Assembly: GCA_016213895.1 (NCBI GenBank)
Contig: JACQZJ010000022.1
Span: 1-35,590, forward strand
Reading direction: 5' to 3'
Length of the DNA stretch: 35,590 nt
From: Planctomycetota bacterium
GTDB lineage: Bacteria > Planctomycetota > B15-G4 > JADJEK01
Both the position numbers and the translations under genes were made by a program. The notes under the pieces are model-generated. The model had not been told where the DNA came from. It did no database searches and was given only the letters and a program-made list of their open reading frames with translations. Below, piece by piece: positions 16,192-22,684 of this stretch. Each line of letters begins with the position of its first letter. Within the stretch, counting starts at the first letter, position 1.

Positions 16192-18330
16192 GTGGGCGCC
16201 GGCTTCATCTCCGCCTTCCACCTCGAGATCCTGGCGCGCACTCCGGACGTGGAGCTGGTCGCGGTGTGCGACGAGAACCTCGCGGCCGCGGAAGCGGCGG
16301 CGCGCCGCTGCGGCGTGCCCGCGGCCGTCGCGGAGATAGACCAGCTCGCGCGCCTGGGCGTGCACGTGGCCCACCTGGCCGTGCCTCCCGCCCTGCACTT
16401 CGACCTGACGCGGCGCCTGCTCGAGCTGGGCGTGGGAGTGTTCGCCGAGAAGCCCATGGCCTTGTCGAGCGCCGACGCCCTCGAGCTGCTGCGCCTGGCC
16501 TCGAGCCGGCGCCTGCCGCTCGCCGTGAACCACAACAACGTGTTCCACCCGGCCTTCCAGCGCCTGGTGCGCAGGGTGCGCGCGGGCGAGATCGGGCGCG
16601 TCGAGCACGTGCAGGTCACGTTCTCCGTGCCGCTGCGGCAGCTCGACGCCGGCGACTACTCGCACTGGATGTTCCGCGCGCCCCGCAACATCGTCTTCGA
16701 GCAGGCCACGCACCCGCTGAGCCAGCTCAACCACCTCCTCGGGCGCGTGCGGAGCGCGCAGACGACGCTTCTCTCGCAACGCGAGCTCCACCCCGGCCAA
16801 ACGTTCATCGACCGCTGGCTCACGGCCGCCGAGGCCGAGCGCGGAACAGCCCAGCTCTACATGGCGTTCGGCCAGCCCTTCACGCGCAGCACGCTGCAGG
16901 TCCTGGGGAGCGACGGCTGCCTCGAGGCCGACCTCTCCCACGACACGCTGTGCGGCGAGGAGAAGACCCTCTACCTCGACTTCTGGAACAGCTTTCTCGC
17001 CGGTGCGCGGCGCGCGCGCGCGCTGCGCCAGGACGCGCGGCGCGCGCTTTTCGGCTGGATGGGCGCGACGCTCGGCCTGCGCGCGCGCTCCGACCAGTTC
17101 TACGCCGGCATGCGCGCCAGCATCCAGGCCTTCCACCGCGCCCTGCGCGCGGGCGAGCCTCTGCCCAGCGACGCGCGGAGCGGCGTCGAGGTGAGCGAGT
17201 GGTGCGAGGCCGTGGCGGCGGGCGTTTCCGGCGCGGAGGCGCCGCGACCGCGCTTCCCCGCTCCCGGCGGTGCGCGCGGCGGCGAGGTGGTCGTGCTCGG
17301 CGCGACCGGGTTCATCGGCCGCCGCGTGGTGCGGAAGCTGCTCGAACGCGGCGTGCCGGTCACGGCCGTGGTGCGCCGCCTGCACTCCCTGCCCCCGGAG
17401 ATCAGCGAGCCGGCGCTCGCCGGCAAGTTGCGCGTGGTGCAGGGCGGCCTCCTGGACGCGGCCGCGCTCGCCCGCGCCCTGCGCGGCGCAACGGCCTGCA
17501 TCCACCTGGCCACGGGCGGCGGGAACACCTGGGACGAAGTCGAGCGCGCGATGGTGCGGGGCTCGCTCGGAGTCGCCGCCGCCTGCCGCGACGCGGGCGT
17601 GCGCCGCCTGGTCTACGTCTCGTCGATCGCGAGCCTCTACACCGGCCTGGACTGCGGGACGCGCGAGATCGCCGACTCGACCGAGACCGACCCGCTGCCG
17701 AACTGGCGGCCGGTCTACGCGCGCGGCAAGGCAGCCGCCGAGCGAGCGCTCCTCGAGTTCCAGAGCGAACATGACGTCGGCCTGATCATCGCGCGGCCGG
17801 GCGTCGTGCTCGGCGCGGGCACGCCCATGCAGCACAGCGGGCTCGGCCTGTGGGTGCGCGACAACCACTGCGTCGGCTGGGGAGCGGGGGAGCACCCGCT
17901 GCCGCTCGTGCTCGTGGACGACGTGGCCGAGGCGCTGGTGCGGGCCGGCCTCCATCGCGGCGCCGAGCTGCACGGCAAGGCGCTCAACCTGTGCGCGCGG
18001 CCGCCGCTCTCCGCGCGCGAGGTGGTGGCGGAGCTGGCGCGCGCCACCGGCAGGAGGATCGTGTTCCATCCGCGCTCCCTGGCTCTCAGCCAGGCCATGG
18101 AGATCGGCAAGTGGCTGGTCAAGGTGGCCGGGCGCCGGCCGGGGGCGGCCTTCCCCTCCTACCACGACTTGAAGGCGCGCTCCCTCGCGCCGCGCTTCTG
18201 CTGCGAGCTGGCGCGCGAAATCCTCGGCTGGCGACCGGTGGAGGAGCGCGAGGAGTTCCTCGAGCGCGCGGTCCGCGTTTACGGCCGCGCGCACGGCGGC
18301 GGCACGGGCGATGACCGGCGCGCGCCCTGA
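16192..18330 (+). CDS. Gfo/Idh/MocA oxidoreductase fused to extended SDR epimerase
   Basis: A 712-residue two-enzyme fusion. Residues 1-350 are a Gfo/Idh/MocA oxidoreductase: a Rossmann start 'GAGFISAFH', the EKP motif at 86-88, and a C-terminal alpha/beta sheet domain. Residues 365-712 are an extended SDR: 'VVLGATGFIGRRVV' (NAD-binding), 'YVSSIASLY' with the catalytic Ser, and YARGK with Tyr509 and Lys513. Both halves keep their key residues, so both are probably active on a sugar or sugar nucleotide. The GTG at 16192 is the first standard start, but it removes the first beta strand; the frame codes for TRVAVVGAG, and an ACG sits at 16177 where ATG would be expected. The 3' end overlaps the next glycosyltransferase gene by 20 nt, so the two are coupled. 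Confidence 0.85.
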   Translation: MGAGFISAFHLEILARTPDVELVAVCDENLAAAEAAARRCGVPAAVAEIDQLARLGVHVAHLAVPPALHFDLTRRLLELGVGVFAEKPMALSSADALELLRLASSRRLPLAVNHNNVFHPAFQRLVRRVRAGEIGRVEHVQVTFSVPLRQLDAGDYSHWMFRAPRNIVFEQATHPLSQLNHLLGRVRSAQTTLLSQRELHPGQTFIDRWLTAAEAERGTAQLYMAFGQPFTRSTLQVLGSDGCLEADLSHDTLCGEEKTLYLDFWNSFLAGARRARALRQDARRALFGWMGATLGLRARSDQFYAGMRASIQAFHRALRAGEPLPSDARSGVEVSEWCEAVAAGVSGAEAPRPRFPAPGGARGGEVVVLGATGFIGRRVVRKLLERGVPVTAVVRRLHSLPPEISEPALAGKLRVVQGGLLDAAALARALRGATACIHLATGGGNTWDEVERAMVRGSLGVAAACRDAGVRRLVYVSSIASLYTGLDCGTREIADSTETDPLPNWRPVYARGKAAAERALLEFQSEHDVGLIIARPGVVLGAGTPMQHSGLGLWVRDNHCVGWGAGEHPLPLVLVDDVAEALVRAGLHRGAELHGKALNLCARPPLSAREVVAELARATGRRIVFHPRSLALSQAMEIGKWLVKVAGRRPGAAFPSYHDLKARSLAPRFCCELAREILGWRPVEEREEFLERAVRVYGRAHGGGTGDDRRAP

Positions 18331-19459
18331 GTCTCCCCCCCTGCTCTTGCATGCTTTCGCCACGTTCGTGGCGGCCGGGCCGCAGGTGCGCGCCACGCTG
18401 CTCATGGCCGCCTTCGGACCGGCCTATCGCCACGCCATCGTCGCCATGGACGGCCGCGGCGAAGCCGCGTCTCTTCTTCCCGCCGGGGTCGAAGCGGAGA
18501 TGATCGATCCGCCCGCGGAACGAGGCATGGCGCGCCGCGCGCTCGCCATGCGCCGCCTGCTCGCGCGCGAGCGGCCGGACCTGCTGCTCACCTACAACTG
18601 GGGCAGCTTCGACGCCGTGCTCGCGGCACGCGCCCTTCCCGGCCTGCCTCACGTCCATCACGAGGACGGGTTCAACGCCGACGAGGCGCGGCAGCAGAAG
18701 GCGCGGCGCGTGCTGGCGCGCCGCCTCTGCCTGCCGCGTTGCCGGCGCGTGGTGGTCTGCTCGCGCCGCCTGCTCGCCATCGCGCTCGAGTCGTGGAAGC
18801 TCGAGCCCGGCCGCGTGCGGCTCATCCCAAACGGCGTGCGCGGCGAGAGCTTCTCTCCCGGCCCCTCGGCCGTGCGCGAGCGCCTCGACCTCCCCGCCGG
18901 CGCGCTCGTGATCGGCACCGTCGGTCACCTCCGCCCGGTGAAGAACGTGGCGCGGCTGATCGAGGCCTTCGCGCTGCTGCAGGAAGACGGCGCTGGCGGC
19001 CCCTTCCTCTTGATCGTGGGCGACGGGCCGGAGCGGGGCCGGCTGGAGGAGCTGGCGCGCTCGCTCCGGGAAGCCGCGCCGCGCGTTCGCTTCGCCGGAC
19101 ACCAGGCGGAGCTGCTGCCCTATTACCGCGCCTGCGACGTCTTCGCCCTGTCCTCGGACTCGGAGCAGCATCCGCTGGCGCTGCTCGAGGCGCTGGCCTG
19201 CGGTCTGCCCGCGGCGTCGACCGACGTGGGCGACGTGCGCGTTCTCTTGCCGCCGGAGCAGGGCCGCTTCCTGGCGCCGGCGAGCGCGGCGCCGGACGCC
19301 GCCGCGCTGGCCCGCCCCCTCGCCGAGCTGCTCGGCGACCGCGCGCTGCGCGTGCGCCTCGGCGCCCTGAACCGCGCGCACGTCCTCGAGCACTACTCGT
19401 TCGAAGGCATGCGCGACGCGTATCGCGAGGTCTACGACGCGGCGCTCGCGGGCGCGTGA
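18311..19459 (+). CDS. Glycosyltransferase family 4
   Basis: A 382-residue GT-B enzyme whose ATG lies inside the end of the oxidoreductase-epimerase fusion gene. Marks: 'LLLTYNWGSFDAVLAARA' and 'HVHHEDGFNADEA' in the acceptor domain, 'VVVCSRRLLAIAL' at the linker, 'GTVGHLRPVKNVARLI' at the start of the donor domain, and 'SSDSEQHPLALLEALACG' as the E-x7-E region. The 'TYNWG...HHEDGF' signature resembles the sugar transferases found near exosortase (XrtA/PEP-CTERM) polysaccharide loci, but no exosortase is visible here. The enzyme probably uses the sugar product of the fusion protein; this is inferred from the gene overlap. Confidence 0.9.
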   Translation: MTGARPESPPLLLHAFATFVAAGPQVRATLLMAAFGPAYRHAIVAMDGRGEAASLLPAGVEAEMIDPPAERGMARRALAMRRLLARERPDLLLTYNWGSFDAVLAARALPGLPHVHHEDGFNADEARQQKARRVLARRLCLPRCRRVVVCSRRLLAIALESWKLEPGRVRLIPNGVRGESFSPGPSAVRERLDLPAGALVIGTVGHLRPVKNVARLIEAFALLQEDGAGGPFLLIVGDGPERGRLEELARSLREAAPRVRFAGHQAELLPYYRACDVFALSSDSEQHPLALLEALACGLPAASTDVGDVRVLLPPEQGRFLAPASAAPDAAALARPLAELLGDRALRVRLGALNRAHVLEHYSFEGMRDAYREVYDAALAGA

Positions 19460-19494
19460 GCGCGCGCGGCGGGAGAGCCTGGCGCGCCGCTTCC

Positions 19495-19500
19495 TACAAT
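19495..19500 (+). promoter_or_regulatory. Putative -10 box before the receiver/PPDK_N gene
   Basis: TACAAT (context ttcctacaatcgagacg) lies 43 bp before the ATG at 19544 in an 84-bp gap. No good -35 hexamer is seen 16-18 bp upstream. A strong ribosome site AGGAG follows at 19534-19538. Confidence 0.4.
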
Positions 19501-19543
19501 CGAGACGCGGCCCCGGCATCAAGCAGCCGCAGCAGGAGCGAAC

Positions 19544-22500
19544 ATGTCTCTCTCAGGACGGGAAGTGCGGCCGCCGGAGTACGACGATCCGCTGCAGGGA
19601 TTCCGCGAGCTGATGCCGCGGCGCGTGCGCCGCATGCTGCTCGTCGGCAGCCGCTACGACTTCTTCGTGCTCTGGGAGGATGGGCAGCTCAGCCAGCTCC
19701 TGCTCAGCGAGTGGCTGCACGCCCATCTCAGCAACACCAAGTGGATCACGCTCGCGCTCAGCGGCGCCGAGGCCCTGGGCGCCTGCCGCGAGGAAGAGCT
19801 CGACCTGGTCATCGTCACCCCGCACATCCGCGACATGGACGCGCTCGAGCTGGGCCGCCAGCTGCGCGCCGCGCATCCCGAGCTGCCAGTCGTGCCGCTC
19901 GCCTTCGACAGCCAGGAGCTGGCGGCCTTCAGGAGCCAGCCGGACATCGCGCGCTTCGAGCGCCCCTTCCTCTGGCAGGGCGACTTCCGCCTGCTGCTCG
20001 GCATCGTGCAGTCGCTGGAGGATCGCTGGAACGTCGCCCCGGACACGGCGAGCGTCGGCGTCAGCGTCATCATCCTCATCGAGGACAGCGTGCACTACTA
20101 CTCGTCCTACCTGCCCATGATCTACGAGACGCTGCGCCGCCAGTCGCAGCGCGTGATCGCCGAGGGCACGAGCCTGCACCACAAGATCATGCGCCTGCGC
20201 GCCCGCCCCAAGATCCTGCACTGCACCACCTACGAGGAGGCGCTCGGCCACTTCCGCACCCAGCGCGCGCACCTGCTCGGCATCATCTCCGACGTCAAGT
20301 TCCCGCGCGGCGGCGTGGAAGACCGCGATGCCGGCCTGGACTTCGCGCGCATGGTGCGCGCGGAGATGCCGGACCTGCCGATCCTGCTGCAGACGAAGGA
20401 GCCGGCGCTCAGGCGGCAGGCCGAGGAGATCAAGGCGGCGATGGTCCTCAAGGGCTCCCCCACCGTGCTCGAGGAGCTCGGGCAGTTCATGCGCGGGAGT
20501 TTCGGCTTCGGCAGCTTCGTCTTCGTGGAGGACGGCCAGAAGATCGCGGAAGCGGAGGACCTGAGGCAGCTCGAGCAGCTCCTGCAGATCGTGCCGCTCG
20601 ACGTGGTGCTGCGCCACGCCGAGAGCAACCACTTCTCCACCTGGCTCAAGGCGCGCACCGAGTTCGGCCTGGCCGAGACGCTGCGCGACGCGCAGGTCTC
20701 CGACTTTCCCACGGGCGAGGCGGTGCGCGACTACCTCGTGACCTCGCTGCGCGAGTTCCGCCACGGGCGCCAGAGCGGCAGCATCGCCGACTTCGACCCC
20801 GCGGAGTTCAACCCGACCATGAGCTTCGCGCGCATCGGCGAAGGGTCGCTCGGCGGCAAGGCGCGCGGCCTCGGCTTCGTGCGCACCCTGCTGCATCGCT
20901 ATCAGGTCAGGAAGCGCTTCCCCGAGGTCGAGATCCAGGTGCCGGCGGCCGTCGTGCTGGCCACGCACGTCTTCGACCAGTTCCTCGAGGAAAACGGTCT
21001 GCGCGAGTTCGCCATGGAGGAGCAGGACGACGCCGCCATCGAGCGGCGCTTCATCGAGGCGCGCCTGCCCGCGGACGTCTTCCGCCAGCTCACGCAGTTC
21101 CTGGATCTCGTGGACTATCCGCTGGCGGTGCGCTCATCGAGCCTGCTCGAGGACTCGCAGAACTTCTCCCTCACCGGCGTCTACCGCACCTACATGGTCC
21201 CGAACAGCCACCCGGACCGCGAGGTGCGCCTCAAGCAGGTCGTGAACGCGGTGAAGCGCGTGTACGCGAGCACCTTCTTCCAGAACGTCAAGAGCTGCTT
21301 CCGGCCCGCGCCCTACCGCCTCGAGGAAGAGAAGATGGCGGTCATCATCCAGCGCGTGGTCGGGTCGCGGCACGGCAACCGTTTCTATCCCGACTTCTCC
21401 GGCACCGTGCGCTCGCACAACTTCTACCCCACGCCGCCGCTCAAGCACGAGGACGGCATCGCGCGCCTCGCCCTCGGCCTGGGCGAGGAGGTGGTCAGCG
21501 GCGAGAAGGCGGTCAGCTTCAGCCCCAAGTACCCGCAGCACCCGATCCAGTTCTCCACGCCCGCGCAGATCCTGGAGAACTCGCAGACCGAGTTCTTCGC
21601 GCTCGAGCTGGAGGGGCCGGAGAGCCGGCCCGATCCAGCGGCCGAGCTCAAGCTGGCGCGCCTCGGCCTGGCGGCGGCCATCGAGGACGACATGCTGGCC
21701 TGGAGCGGCTCGGTCTACTCGCCGGAGAACGACGCGGTCTACGACGGCGTGGGGCGGCCCGGCGTGCCGCTCGTCACTTTCTTCCCCGTCCTCAAGCAGG
21801 GGCTTTTCCCGCTGGCGGAGATTCTGCGCGTGCTCATGGACGTGGGCGCGCGCGCCATGAACATGCCGGTGGAGATCGAGTTCGCGGCCAATCTCTCGCC
21901 GCCCCCTGGGCAGAAGCGCGAGGTGGCGTTCCTGCAGCTGCGTCCCTTCACCATCGCCTCGCGGCCGGAGAACCTCGTCCTCGACGACCTGGACGTCGCG
22001 CGCGTGCTCTGCGCCAGCACGCTCGTGCTCGGCCACGGCGTGGTGGACGACGTCCGCGACATCGTCGTGGTCGACCGCGACCGCTTCGACCGCTCGCACA
22101 GCCTCGTCGCCGCGCAGGAGGTCGCGGACCTCAACGCCCGGCTGGTGAGCGCGGGGACGCGCTACCTGCTGATCGGCGTGGGGCGCTGGGGATCGGCCGA
22201 CCCCTGGCTCGGCATCCCGATCGCCTGGCCGCAGATCAACGGCGCGCGCGTGATCGTCGAGTCCGACTTCAAGGACATGCACACCACGCCGTCGCAAGGG
22301 TCCCACTTCTTCCAGAACCTGACGACATCAGGCACCGGCTACTTCACGGTCGGCGGCGCCAACCAGGTGGGCTACGTGGACTGGGAGTGGCTGGCCGCGC
22401 GGCCGGCAGAGGTCGAGCTGACCTTCGTGCGGCATCTGCGGCTCGAGAAGCCGCTCAGGACCATGACCTCGATCTTCCGGTCGTCGCCCGGTAGCACGAC

Positions 22501-22684
22501 CCGGCCCCGGAGAGTCGCGCCGTGGGGCGTCGCCAGCACCAGGTCGGCCGCTCGCTTCTCCTCCGGCGCCAGCGTGAAGGCGCTCGGAGCGACCACCCCG
22601 TGTCTCGTGAAGGTCTCGTGGTGCCGGCCGACGATCACGCACCGGATCACCCAGGTCCCCTCGCACAAGCGTGGGAAGAAATAG
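19544..22684 (+). CDS. Double receiver-like, PEP/pyruvate-binding (PPDK_N) protein
   Basis: A 1046-residue cytoplasmic protein. Residues 30-160 and 175-335 look like two receiver domains. In the first, the phosphoacceptor position is not Asp ('LVIVTPHIRDMDALELG'); the second keeps an Asp in 'IISDVKFPRGG'. Residues 425-850 form an ATP-grasp PPDK N-terminal domain, with 'GSLGGKARGLGFV' (Lys439), 'PLAVRSSSLLEDSQ' (Arg530) and 'LTGVYRTYM'. The phosphohistidine swivel domain and the PEP-binding barrel of PEP synthase are absent, so it is not a complete PEP synthase; phosphotransfer to or from a partner is possible. Start ATG with AGGAG at 5 nt. From about 22460 the frame reads antisense to the facing sigma gene; the last 75 residues or so ('TMTSIFRSSPGSTTRPRRV' onward) look non-native. 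Confidence 0.82.
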   Translation: MSLSGREVRPPEYDDPLQGFRELMPRRVRRMLLVGSRYDFFVLWEDGQLSQLLLSEWLHAHLSNTKWITLALSGAEALGACREEELDLVIVTPHIRDMDALELGRQLRAAHPELPVVPLAFDSQELAAFRSQPDIARFERPFLWQGDFRLLLGIVQSLEDRWNVAPDTASVGVSVIILIEDSVHYYSSYLPMIYETLRRQSQRVIAEGTSLHHKIMRLRARPKILHCTTYEEALGHFRTQRAHLLGIISDVKFPRGGVEDRDAGLDFARMVRAEMPDLPILLQTKEPALRRQAEEIKAAMVLKGSPTVLEELGQFMRGSFGFGSFVFVEDGQKIAEAEDLRQLEQLLQIVPLDVVLRHAESNHFSTWLKARTEFGLAETLRDAQVSDFPTGEAVRDYLVTSLREFRHGRQSGSIADFDPAEFNPTMSFARIGEGSLGGKARGLGFVRTLLHRYQVRKRFPEVEIQVPAAVVLATHVFDQFLEENGLREFAMEEQDDAAIERRFIEARLPADVFRQLTQFLDLVDYPLAVRSSSLLEDSQNFSLTGVYRTYMVPNSHPDREVRLKQVVNAVKRVYASTFFQNVKSCFRPAPYRLEEEKMAVIIQRVVGSRHGNRFYPDFSGTVRSHNFYPTPPLKHEDGIARLALGLGEEVVSGEKAVSFSPKYPQHPIQFSTPAQILENSQTEFFALELEGPESRPDPAAELKLARLGLAAAIEDDMLAWSGSVYSPENDAVYDGVGRPGVPLVTFFPVLKQGLFPLAEILRVLMDVGARAMNMPVEIEFAANLSPPPGQKREVAFLQLRPFTIASRPENLVLDDLDVARVLCASTLVLGHGVVDDVRDIVVVDRDRFDRSHSLVAAQEVADLNARLVSAGTRYLLIGVGRWGSADPWLGIPIAWPQINGARVIVESDFKDMHTTPSQGSHFFQNLTTSGTGYFTVGGANQVGYVDWEWLAARPAEVELTFVRHLRLEKPLRTMTSIFRSSPGSTTRPRRVAPWGVASTRSAARFSSGASVKALGATTPCLVKVSWCRPTITHRITQVPSHKRGKK

